The position numbers and the translations under genes were made by a program. The notes under the pieces are model-generated. The model worked only from the letters and a program-made list of their open reading frames with translations, was not told the origin of the DNA and searched no databases. A stretch of DNA of 64,000 nt from Cellulosimicrobium sp. Marseille-Q4280 (GTDB lineage Bacteria; Actinomycetota; Actinomycetes; Actinomycetales; Cellulomonadaceae): positions 186,001-250,000 of the forward strand of contig NZ_CALPBY010000007.1 of the NCBI RefSeq assembly GCF_943181405.1. The letters are read 5' to 3'. Positions within the stretch are counted from its first letter, which is position 1. Each line of letters begins with the position of its first letter. Positions 1-7,115 of the stretch are shown one piece after another.

Positions 1-2
1 AA

Positions 3-806
3 CGGGCGCTCGACGGCTCCGAAAGGTTGGACGCTGACGCCGTCCTGGCCATGCATCAGGTCCTGATGCGCGACCACATGCCCGGTGCTGCGGGACGGTG
101 GCGCGACTCGGCGGTGTGGATCGGCGGTTCGGCGCAGAGTCCGCACGGGGCCGACTACGTGGCGCCACGAGCCGGGCTGGTGCCGCAGGCCATGGACGAT
201 CTCGCAGAGTTCATGGCCCGCGACGACCTGCCGGCCCTGGCGCAGACGGCGGTCTCGCACGCACAGCTCGAGAACATCCACCCCTTCCCTGACGGCAACG
301 GGCGCACCGGGCGCGCGCTGATGCACGCTCAGCTCCGCCACGCGGGTCTGACCCGCCACGTCGTCGTCCCGATCTCCGCCGGCCTCCTCGCCGAGACCGA
401 GAGGTACTTCGCAGCCCTCACGGCGTACCGCTCGGGGGACGACCCGCAGCCCATCGTGGTGCAGGTGTGCGAGGCGGTATTTCCCGCGCTGCGCAACGCC
501 CGCACCTTGATCGCCGAGGTCTCCGAGGCGCGTGACCGGTGGGCGGGGGCCATCCGCGCACGCCGGGGTGCGTCGGCGTGGCGCCTCGCGGACCTCCTCG
601 TCGAGCGTCCGGTCCTCGACGCGCGGCTCGCGGCGGAGCGCCTCGGCGTCACGACGGCGAACGCCCAGGTCGCGATCGACCGGCTGGTCGAGGACGGCGT
701 CCTCGACCAGATCGGCAGAGGGGCTCGCGATCGCGTCTGGCAGGCGGTCGAGGTCATCGAGGCGATGGAACGGTTCGCCGAGCGCTCCCACCACCGCATC
801 GTGTGA
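3..806 (+). CDS. Fic domain protein, 5' end cut by window edge
   Basis: A Fic-family protein that most likely transfers AMP (or another phosphate-containing group) onto a hydroxyl of a target protein. The complete Fic signature HPFPDGNGRTGR lies at about 279-314, with the catalytic His, the acidic and Gly residues that hold the phosphates, and the terminal Arg. A C-terminal winged-helix-like segment (about 575-770) fits the larger Fic proteins that carry a DNA-binding tail. The frame is open to the left edge without a stop. The TTG at 27 is therefore probably internal, and the N-terminal part, where an inhibitory (S/T)xxxE(G/N) helix would sit, is outside the window. Such proteins act in the cytoplasm as toxins or regulators of host proteins. 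A broken HepT-like toxin gene lies just downstream on the other strand. Family assignment is secure; the target is unknown. Confidence 0.9.
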   Translation, partial: RALDGSERLDADAVLAMHQVLMRDHMPGAAGRWRDSAVWIGGSAQSPHGADYVAPRAGLVPQAMDDLAEFMARDDLPALAQTAVSHAQLENIHPFPDGNGRTGRALMHAQLRHAGLTRHVVVPISAGLLAETERYFAALTAYRSGDDPQPIVVQVCEAVFPALRNARTLIAEVSEARDRWAGAIRARRGASAWRLADLLVERPVLDARLAAERLGVTTANAQVAIDRLVEDGVLDQIGRGARDRVWQAVEVIEAMERFAERSHHRIV

Positions 807-879
807 CGGCTGATCGTGCACGCCGCGGCCTTCTGCGATAACTCCTGACGTGGATGCGTCACCCGTCGTCGCACTCGGC

Positions 880-1110
880 GTCGGGGCTCATCGGCCGCGC
901 CACCGAGCCGCTCGAACAGATCGGGAAGATGGATCCGCAGGGTGTCCCAGACGATCTCGTCGCCGACGCCGTCGTCCTGGTGCGCGATACGGTTCCGCGT
1001 CGCGCGGATCTCTCGCCACGGGACGTCGGGTTTGCACTGACACGAAGGCTGCGGGGAACCTGTCGGCGGCCGCCGCAACGTCGATGATGACGCTGCGACC
1101 CGCGGCGCAG
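880..1110 (-). pseudogene. HepT-like (DUF86) toxin remnant, frameshifted
   Basis: The minus strand of this otherwise gene-free stretch (807-1128) encodes a recognisable HepT core, but in two frames. One frame gives RSVIIDVAAAADRFPAAF (about 1097-1044). After a single-base shift near 1035, the other gives DVPWREIRATRNRIAH and then EIVWDTLRIHLPDLFERL (about 1027-895). The RNxxxH element and the IVWDT-LP-L tail are typical of HepT, the HEPN-domain RNase toxin that pairs with a MntA nucleotidyltransferase antitoxin. No start codon, N-terminal helices, proper stop or mntA partner is present. I read this as a decayed gene. The family assignment rests on motif recognition, not on a database search. 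Confidence 0.6.
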
Positions 1111-1128
1111 GATCTCGTCGTCGGCGCC

Positions 1129-1878
1129 TCAGCCGTCGTCGACCGCGAGGTACACCGGTTCGACGGCACCGGACGTGAGCCGCCACGTGCCGTCGGCCCT
1201 GGCGGGAACGGCGACGCACAGGTTCCCGACCAGGGTCGCGCCGACCGGGACCCGACCCACCGTGAGCAGCTCCCCGGGCACGGCGCCGCACGGCGCGGAG
1301 TGCACGGCACCGTCCGCGCCGACGAACGCCAGCGCGACCGACTCCGCCGTCTTGACGCCGCTGCCGGGGCCCCAGTGGTAGGCCGAGGCCGGGACGACCC
1401 AGTACTCGGTCCCGTCCTCGGGGGCGGTCGCGGCCGGGTCGGCGGCGAGGATCTCGGCGGTCGCGTCGCGCGGGGTCCCGAGGGTGACGTCCCAGCGCGG
1501 TCCGTAGACGGTGGCTCCCACGGGCCACGGGTCGGCGGCGGTGCCGCTGCCCGGGGCCTCCGACCAGACCTCGTCGTCCGACCAGTCGTCGCCGTACCAG
1601 TCCTCCTCGTACCACCCGTCGTCGGAGAGGTCGCTCGGGGAGGCGAGCAGGGCCTCCCCGTTGCTGGCGAGATAGCTGCCCGCGAAGGCGACGACCCCTC
1701 CGACGACGAGCGCCGTCGAGCCGCTGACGACGCCGACGACGACGCGGCGTCGCGTCGTCGTCGCGCCGCCGACCGGACGAGGAGCCGTGGCGCGGTCGGG
1801 GCCGCCTGCCGGTGCGTACGGTGACGGGCGGCGGGTGTCTTCGTGCACGCGGGGGAGCAGGCCGGGGGGCAGCGTCAT
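1129..1878 (-). CDS. membrane-anchored secreted protein, paralogue of upstream gene
   Basis: A 249-residue protein of unknown function. A basic proline-rich N-terminus (about 1-45) leads into one transmembrane segment (about 48-68, ending in GGVVAFAGSYLA). An acidic Trp/Tyr/Asp-rich linker follows (for example YEEDWYGDDW), then a C-terminal beta-rich domain with two conserved cysteines (PCGAVPGEL and NLCVAVPA) likely to form a disulfide outside the cell. The domain resembles small extracellular immunoglobulin-like modules of the DUF4352 type, but I cannot confirm the family. The ATG overlaps the stop of the upstream paralogue by four bases (ATGA, 1875-1878), so the two are translationally coupled and probably form one envelope complex. 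No catalytic motif is visible. Confidence 0.75.
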   Translation of the reverse strand: MTLPPGLLPRVHEDTRRPSPYAPAGGPDRATAPRPVGGATTTRRRVVVGVVSGSTALVVGGVVAFAGSYLASNGEALLASPSDLSDDGWYEEDWYGDDWSDDEVWSEAPGSGTAADPWPVGATVYGPRWDVTLGTPRDATAEILAADPAATAPEDGTEYWVVPASAYHWGPGSGVKTAESVALAFVGADGAVHSAPCGAVPGELLTVGRVPVGATLVGNLCVAVPARADGTWRLTSGAVEPVYLAVDDG

Positions 1879-2786
1879 CGTCCCGCCTCCGGGGCCAGGT
1901 ACATCGGGGCGGAGGTACCGAGTGTGACCTTCCAGAGGCCCTCGGCGCCCGCGGGCACCGCGACGCACACGACCCCGTGGGCGGTCTCGCCGGACGCCAC
2001 GTCGGGCGCTGCGGCGAGGTCGTCGGGGACGGCGCCGCAGGGGGTCGTGTGCACGACCCCGGACCCGTCGACGAACGCGACCTTCACCTGCCGCCACGCC
2101 GTGCCGGTCGGGAGCGTCCCGGTGTACGTCGCCTCGAGCGGGACCACCCAGAACTCGTCGCCGTGGCGGGGTGCGGCGTTCGACGCGTCGTGCGCGAGGA
2201 CGGCCGCCGTGGCGTCGTGCGGCGGCTCGACCGTCACCTCCCACCGGTCGGTCCAGTAGGTGTCGCCGAAGGGCCACGGGTTCGTGGGTCCGCCGCCGTC
2301 GGGGTAGTCGGCGGGATCGGCGTGGTCGACGACGACGCCGGGCTCCGACGGCGCCCGCGACGACCCTTCCTCGGGCGCCGCGGTCGTGCTGCCCGACGGC
2401 CCGGCTCCTCGGTCGGTGGCCACCGAGTCGTCCGTGGCCACCGAGTCGTCCGTGGCCACCGAGTCGTCCGTGGTCACCGCGTCGTCCGGGGCAGGTTGCT
2501 CCTCGGGGCTGTCGGGCCCGGCGAGCTCGCTGCCGTCGGTGGTCCCACCGCCGGTGTCGCCGGTCTCGGCCTGCGCGGTGTCGGGGCCGGGGACCGTCCG
2601 GCCGAGCGCCGTCCCCCCGGTCACGCCCAGCGCCAGCCCGACGACGGCGGCCACGACGCCGACCGTCACGGCCGAGGGGCCGCGCGACGGCAGGGGTCCC
2701 GGCACGTGGACCTGCGGCGGCGACCCAGGCGGCGTGAAGGACACGAGCGGGACCTGACCTCCCGGCCCGGCGTGGCCCGGCAGCAC
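1875..2786 (-). CDS. membrane-anchored secreted protein with tandem repeats
   Basis: A 303-residue protein with the same plan as its downstream paralogue: a proline-rich cytoplasmic N-terminus (about 1-38), one membrane segment (about 40-60, VGVVAAVVGLALGV), a long low-complexity Thr/Asp/Glu/Pro linker, and a C-terminal domain with the same two cysteines (TPCGAVPDDL and VVCVAVPA). The linker holds three near-identical copies of a six-residue unit (DDSVAT), encoded by an 18-bp tandem repeat at about 2415-2470. This is the kind of repeat that changes copy number by slippage. The start at 2786 is the farthest upstream in frame. It is the first gene of a two-gene unit and is divergent from the kinase gene at 3063. 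Function is unknown. Confidence 0.75.
   Translation of the reverse strand: MLPGHAGPGGQVPLVSFTPPGSPPQVHVPGPLPSRGPSAVTVGVVAAVVGLALGVTGGTALGRTVPGPDTAQAETGDTGGGTTDGSELAGPDSPEEQPAPDDAVTTDDSVATDDSVATDDSVATDRGAGPSGSTTAAPEEGSSRAPSEPGVVVDHADPADYPDGGGPTNPWPFGDTYWTDRWEVTVEPPHDATAAVLAHDASNAAPRHGDEFWVVPLEATYTGTLPTGTAWRQVKVAFVDGSGVVHTTPCGAVPDDLAAAPDVASGETAHGVVCVAVPAGAEGLWKVTLGTSAPMYLAPEAGR
2415..2470. repeat. 18-bp tandem repeat in linker coding region
   Basis: The unit GTGGCCACCGAGTCGTCC (plus-strand sense) occurs about three times in a row, followed by a degenerate copy with GTGGTCACC. It encodes repeated DDSVAT on the minus strand. Because the unit is a multiple of three, copy-number change would alter linker length without breaking the frame. 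Confidence 0.8.
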
Positions 2787-3062
2787 GGCGGGAGGGGCGA
2801 CGGGGGCCGGTAGTGGCGTCGTCGGGGCGCGGTGCGCGGCACGTCACCGCGCCGGGGTGTGGGCGGGGCGAAGAGGTCGCTCACGTGCGGCTCCGGGTGG
2901 CTCGTCGTCGGGCTCGGCTCGCCCGGTCCTCGATGACGTGCCGTGCGCGAGCGGATCTTCGCACATCGCCGGGAGCCATCACCAGAACGCCCGGCGGAGC
3001 GCGTCTCGCGCCGACCGCGCGGGGTCTGGCCCGCGCCGACGTCTCGTGCAAGGGTGTCCGGT

Positions 3063-3926
3063 ATGAGCCAGACCACCCGGTTCGTCGACCGCACGACCGA
3101 CGAGGTCGAGGTACCGCTCCTCGGGGGCGACGTGTCCGACGGCCTCGTGCGCCGCGGTGACACGGTGCGTCGCCCGCGCGGCCCGCACAGCCCGGCCGTC
3201 GAGGCGTACCTGCTGCACCTCGAGCGCGTCGGGTTCGAGCGCGCGCCGCGCTTCCTCGGGGTCGACGACGACGGCCGCGAGGTCGTGACATTCCTGCCGG
3301 GGGAGATGGGCGGGCGGCCGCCGCAGGCCTGGGCGACCGACGAGGAGATCCTCGGGCAGCTCGGCGAGTGGCAGCGGGCCCTGCACGACGTGTCGACGGA
3401 CGTGGTCCTCCCCGACGGGGTCGCGTGGCCCGAGCGTGCCCAGTTCCCCGAAGTGCCGGACGTGTTCGACGCGCCGGACGTCGTCGGGCACAACGACGTG
3501 ACGGTCGAGAACGCGCTCTTCCTCCCCGTCGGCGAGGACCCGCAGGGGCCGCACCGCCTGGTCGGTGTCGTCGACTTCGACCTCGCGGCGCCCACGACCC
3601 GGCTCCTGGACGTGGCGACCACGCTCCTCTACTGGGCGCCGATCAGCCCTCCGGACGCGCGTCCCGCCGTCACCCGGGACCTCGACGCCGGACGACGCAC
3701 GCGCCTCTTCGCGGAGGCGTACGGCCTCGACCGGTCCGAGCGGCTCGCCCTCCTCGACGTGCTCGCCCGGCGGTTCGCGCGGAGCTGGTACGCGATGCGG
3801 CACGCCGCCGCGACGCGCGGCGGAGGGTGGCAGCGGATGTGGGACGACGGGGTCGGCGACCGCATCCGGGAGAACGAGGCGTGGTTGGCCGCCCAGCGTC
3901 CCGAGCTCGTGCGCGCGCTGTCCTGA
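3063..3926 (+). CDS. aminoglycoside phosphotransferase-like kinase
   Basis: A 287-residue protein of the APH/choline-kinase fold, which phosphorylates a small-molecule hydroxyl using ATP or GTP. The catalytic loop HNDVTVEN (about 3490-3513) supplies the catalytic Asp and the Asn. The following VGVVDFDLAAP supplies the metal-binding Asp. The N-lobe is short, and the C-terminal half is helical (RSWYAMRHAAATRGGG). The ATG at 3063 is preferred over upstream in-frame starts because conserved-looking sequence begins there. A weak AAGGGTG precedes it by about eight bases. Many such chromosomal genes in actinobacteria do not confer antibiotic resistance, and the true substrate cannot be told from sequence. 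It is probably monocistronic. Confidence 0.8.
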   Translation: MSQTTRFVDRTTDEVEVPLLGGDVSDGLVRRGDTVRRPRGPHSPAVEAYLLHLERVGFERAPRFLGVDDDGREVVTFLPGEMGGRPPQAWATDEEILGQLGEWQRALHDVSTDVVLPDGVAWPERAQFPEVPDVFDAPDVVGHNDVTVENALFLPVGEDPQGPHRLVGVVDFDLAAPTTRLLDVATTLLYWAPISPPDARPAVTRDLDAGRRTRLFAEAYGLDRSERLALLDVLARRFARSWYAMRHAAATRGGGWQRMWDDGVGDRIRENEAWLAAQRPELVRALS

Positions 3927-3930
3927 CGCC

Positions 3931-3966
3931 GGCGACCCGGCGACCCGGCGACCCGGCGACCCGGCG
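3931..3966. repeat. 8-bp tandem repeat between convergent genes
   Basis: GGCGACCC is repeated four times head to tail and followed by a partial GGCG, immediately after the kinase stop and before the end of the convergent SulP gene. It may be a slippage-prone spacer. No hairpin or protein motif is evident. Confidence 0.85.
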
Positions 3967-3985
3967 TCGGCCGAGGCCCCTGACG

Positions 3986-5764
3986 TCAGTCGCGCCGCAT
4001 GCCGCGCCGCGCCCGTGACCACAGGCGCCGCAGCGGTCCGGGGCCCCGCACGACGGGGATCTCCTGCGTCTCGACGCCGTGGACCAACCACGCCTCCGCG
4101 TGCCGGCGCGCCTCGGCGGTCGACTCGCCGATCACCGGACGCGCGGGGAACACGGCGATGCGCTCGTGCTCGCGCAGGTCGATGACGTGGCGGAACAGGT
4201 CCGCGAGCGCCGGGTCCACCCCGCTGACGAACAGACGGCCCCCGTCCGCGCCGAGCCGGTCGGCGTAGGCCGCGAGGACCGTGAACGCGGTGGCGCCGAG
4301 GCTCGCGCGGCCGCGCAGACGGAGCACGACCACCGCCTCGCGCGCCCCCGACGGGTCGGGCAGCGCGGCCTCGAGGGACCGCGCCCCGGCGTAGAACAGG
4401 CTCCCGTGCACGTCGAGCACGGTCACCTCCCGCCCGGGCAGACGGCGCGGCGCGGGCTCCTCGCGGACGCGGCCGTCGTCCTGCCGCACGAGCCGCACGA
4501 TCCGCAGGTCCTGCGACTCGCGGTTGGCCTGGAGCAGGATCGACAGCGCGGCACCGATGCCGACGGCGGCCGCGACGGGGAGCAGGAGCGTCGCGAGGAA
4601 CGTCGTCGCCATGGCGATCTGCGACTGGTTGCCGGTCCGCCACGCCGTCGCCATCGCCGACAGGCGGATCGAGCCCGCCGACGCGACCACGAGGACGGCG
4701 GCGAGCGTCGCGGAGGGCACCGCACCGACCGGCCCGGACAGCGCCACGAGCACGACGAGCACCCACACGCCCGACATGATCCCTGCCCAGCGGTCGCGCG
4801 CTCCGGCCGCGGTGGCGACCGCCGTCTGGCCCACGGACCCCCCGACGGGGATGCCGCGGAACACGCCGACGGCGATGTTCGCGACGCCCTGGCCGACGAA
4901 GTTCCTGTCGGAGTCCGCCCGCCGGCCGCCGGGGTTCGGCACGGACTCGGCGACGCCCGCGCCCTGGACCAGCACGATCGCGGCGACGGCGAGCGCCCCG
5001 ACGACCACGTCGGTGGAGATGAGGCCGAGCTGCGGCACGGCCGGAGCGGGCAGGCCGACGGGGATCGCCCCGGAGTCGGCGACCAGCTCGACCGAGCCGG
5101 CCTGCAGGGCCCACACCCCGACGGCGGTGACGACGAGCGCCACGACGGCGGCGAACGGCGCGATCCGCGTGCGGGCGAGCAGGAGGAGCAGGAGGACCGC
5201 GCTCGCCCCGACGACGACGGTGGGCAGGTCCCACGTCCCCGGCGACGTGATCACCTGGTAGGCGTCGCCGACCGCCACGGGAGACGTCGGGTGCACGCCG
5301 GTGAGCGCCGCGAGCTGCCCGAGGAGGATGTTGACGGCCACACCGGTGAGGAACCCCGTCATGACCGAGTGGGAGACGAAACCCGTGAGCCGTCCCAGCC
5401 GCGCCGCGCCGGCGAGGACCATGAGCACGCCGGCGAGCGTCGTCATGAGGACGAGCGCGCCGAGCCGGTCGTCCGGGTCTACGGCCCCGACCGCCGAGCC
5501 GGCGGCGAGGGCGGCCGCGCCCGTCGTCGTGACGATCATGCGCTGCGAGTCGACGGTGAGCCCGCCCGCGATCCGGCCGACGGCCGTCGCGTACAGCCCG
5601 TGGATCGGGTTGACGCCGACGAGGGTCGCCGCGGCCATGCCGTCCGGCACGCCGCCGACCGCCCCGGGCACCCCGGCGCTCGCGGAGGACCAGAAGGTCC
5701 CGCGCGCGGGGCGCACGCCCTGCCACCATGCGCGCGCCGCCCGCAGCGGACGGAACCCGCTCAC
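3986..5764 (-). CDS. SulP family anion transporter with STAS domain
   Basis: A 592-residue inner-membrane transporter of the SulP/SLC26 family, which typically moves sulfate, bicarbonate or other anions. The hydrophobic core (about residues 25-400) carries the family's early PIHGLYA and TGAAALAAGSA stretches and later SVPNPGGRRADSDRNFVGQG. A cytoplasmic C-terminal STAS domain (about 440-560) begins VTVLDVHGSLFYAGA. The GTG at 5764 is chosen because no ATG lies upstream in frame before the divergent FUSC gene. Its ribosome site is weak, so a different start is possible. The C-terminal tail is basic. The substrate is not determined. The carbonic anhydrase in this window is 24 kb away, so there is no positional evidence for bicarbonate. 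Confidence 0.88.
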   Translation of the reverse strand: MSGFRPLRAARAWWQGVRPARGTFWSSASAGVPGAVGGVPDGMAAATLVGVNPIHGLYATAVGRIAGGLTVDSQRMIVTTTGAAALAAGSAVGAVDPDDRLGALVLMTTLAGVLMVLAGAARLGRLTGFVSHSVMTGFLTGVAVNILLGQLAALTGVHPTSPVAVGDAYQVITSPGTWDLPTVVVGASAVLLLLLLARTRIAPFAAVVALVVTAVGVWALQAGSVELVADSGAIPVGLPAPAVPQLGLISTDVVVGALAVAAIVLVQGAGVAESVPNPGGRRADSDRNFVGQGVANIAVGVFRGIPVGGSVGQTAVATAAGARDRWAGIMSGVWVLVVLVALSGPVGAVPSATLAAVLVVASAGSIRLSAMATAWRTGNQSQIAMATTFLATLLLPVAAAVGIGAALSILLQANRESQDLRIVRLVRQDDGRVREEPAPRRLPGREVTVLDVHGSLFYAGARSLEAALPDPSGAREAVVVLRLRGRASLGATAFTVLAAYADRLGADGGRLFVSGVDPALADLFRHVIDLREHERIAVFPARPVIGESTAEARRHAEAWLVHGVETQEIPVVRGPGPLRRLWSRARRGMRRD

Positions 5765-5857
5765 CGGTGCCCCGAGGCGTGTCGCATGGCGACGACTCTG
5801 GCACGGCCCGGCAGGCTCGACCAGGCGAGCACGGCGCTGTCGACCGAGGATGTCGAC

Positions 5858-6985
5858 ATGCCCGACACGTCGTCCCCAGCCCCCCGGCTCGTCGTGCGTC
5901 GCCGCGCGTCCCGGACGGTGCGGTGGATGGCGACGCACCCCGCCTGGGCGGTCGCGCTGCGCTCCGGGATCGCGGCCGGCCTGGCGTGGTGGGTCGCGTG
6001 GGTGATCGGTCTCGCGTTCCCCGACCCGTTCGCCGAGTACCGCTACTACGCGCCGCTCGGCGCGGTCGTCGCGACGTCCTCGACCGCCGCACGGTCGGTG
6101 AGCCAGTCGGTGCGCGCGACCCTCGCCATCGTCGTCGGCGCGGCGGTCGCGGGAACGCTCGACCTGCTGCTGCCGACCGACTCGCTCACCGTCGCGGTCG
6201 TCGTCGTCGTGGCGAGCCTCCTCGCGGGGTGGCGCACCCTCGGCGACATGGGCCAGTGGACCGTGACGTCGGCGCTCTTCGTCCTCGTGATCGGAGGCGC
6301 CCGGGACCAGTCGGAGTTCGTCGTCGCCTACATCGGGCTCGTGGTCGTCGGGGCGGGGGTCGGCGTGCTCGTGAACCTCGTCGCGCCGCCGTTGCCGCTC
6401 GCGCCGTCGGAGGCTGCGCTCGACGAGCTCGGGGAGGTCCTCGCCGACCAGCTCGAGGCCCTCGCCGACGGCCTGTACGGCGACCGCGCCCCCCGCAAGG
6501 AGGAGTGGGAGGAGCGGCGTCGGGCCGTCGCGCCGGCGGTCGACGGGGCACGCCGCGCCGCGGACGAGGCCCGCGACGCGCAGCGGCTCAACGTCCGGGC
6601 GCGCCGACAACGCGTGCGCCTCCACGAGCAGGAGCTGAAGTCCGAGCGGCTGTCCGTGACGACCGCCGTCGTCACCGACCTGGTGCGCATCCTCACGGAG
6701 GGGGAGCGGGACGACGTGGAGCCGGACCGCCGGGTGCTCGGCGCGGAGCTGCGCAACCCGGTCGCCGAGGCGCTCGGCGCGCTCGCCGCCGTGGTCCGCG
6801 AGGGCCCCGACGCGGACCGGGAGCCGGCGCTCCTCGCCGTCCGCGAGCTGCGTGCCGCGCTGGCGCGCGAGCGGGAGCAGGGCACCGGCGACGACTACCT
6901 CGCCGCCGGCGCGATCGTGCTGGAGATCGAGCGCGCGCTCGAGGCGAACCGGGGGACGACCGACGCAGTCGTCGACGAGGCCTGA
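5858..6985 (+). CDS. FUSC/aromatic acid exporter-like membrane protein
   Basis: A 375-residue membrane protein of the FUSC/ArAE superfamily. About six hydrophobic segments lie in residues 35-200 (WWVAWVIGLAF, VAVVVVVASLLAGW, SALFVLVIGG, GLVVVGAGVGVLVNLVAPPLPL), followed by a long charged cytoplasmic helical tail rich in Arg and Glu. Such proteins are thought to export aromatic acids or similar compounds, or to act as envelope permeability factors. The ATG at 5858 is chosen because GAGGA stands seven bases upstream. An in-frame ATG at 5786 would add 24 residues of poorly conserved appearance. It is divergent from the SulP gene and ends at a strong convergent terminator. A second FUSC gene lies at 24633-26117. 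Confidence 0.8.
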   Translation: MPDTSSPAPRLVVRRRASRTVRWMATHPAWAVALRSGIAAGLAWWVAWVIGLAFPDPFAEYRYYAPLGAVVATSSTAARSVSQSVRATLAIVVGAAVAGTLDLLLPTDSLTVAVVVVVASLLAGWRTLGDMGQWTVTSALFVLVIGGARDQSEFVVAYIGLVVVGAGVGVLVNLVAPPLPLAPSEAALDELGEVLADQLEALADGLYGDRAPRKEEWEERRRAVAPAVDGARRAADEARDAQRLNVRARRQRVRLHEQELKSERLSVTTAVVTDLVRILTEGERDDVEPDRRVLGAELRNPVAEALGALAAVVREGPDADREPALLAVRELRAALAREREQGTGDDYLAAGAIVLEIERALEANRGTTDAVVDEA

Positions 6986-7036
6986 CTGGCGGGCGGCTGC
7001 GGCACGGTGCCTCCGCGGGCGCACGCTGACGCACGC

Positions 7037-7074
7037 GGTCGTGGCCCGCCCGGGGATCCGGACGGGCCACGACC
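7037..7074. terminator. bidirectional GC-rich terminator
   Basis: The arms GGTCGTGGCCCG (7037-7048) and CGGGCCACGACC (7063-7074) form a perfect 12-bp stem, with further pairing inside. It lies between the convergent FUSC and aceB ends and could serve both. No U-run follows, as is common for high-GC actinobacterial terminators. Confidence 0.75.
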
Positions 7075-7115
7075 ACGGCCGCGTCGACGTCGGCCCACGT
7101 CGGACGGTCGTCAGC

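Noticed and set aside
3931-3966. Possible CRISPR-like array
   Set aside because: The 8-bp units follow each other without spacers, so this is a simple tandem repeat.
4079-5785. Upstream extension of the FUSC frame to 4079
   Set aside because: The extended part is antisense to the SulP gene and has charged low-complexity sequence; the family domain begins after 5858.
2979-6092. 1037-residue minus-strand open frame
   Set aside because: It runs antisense to the kinase and SulP/FUSC genes, is Arg/Pro-rich without any domain, and is a by-product of high GC content.
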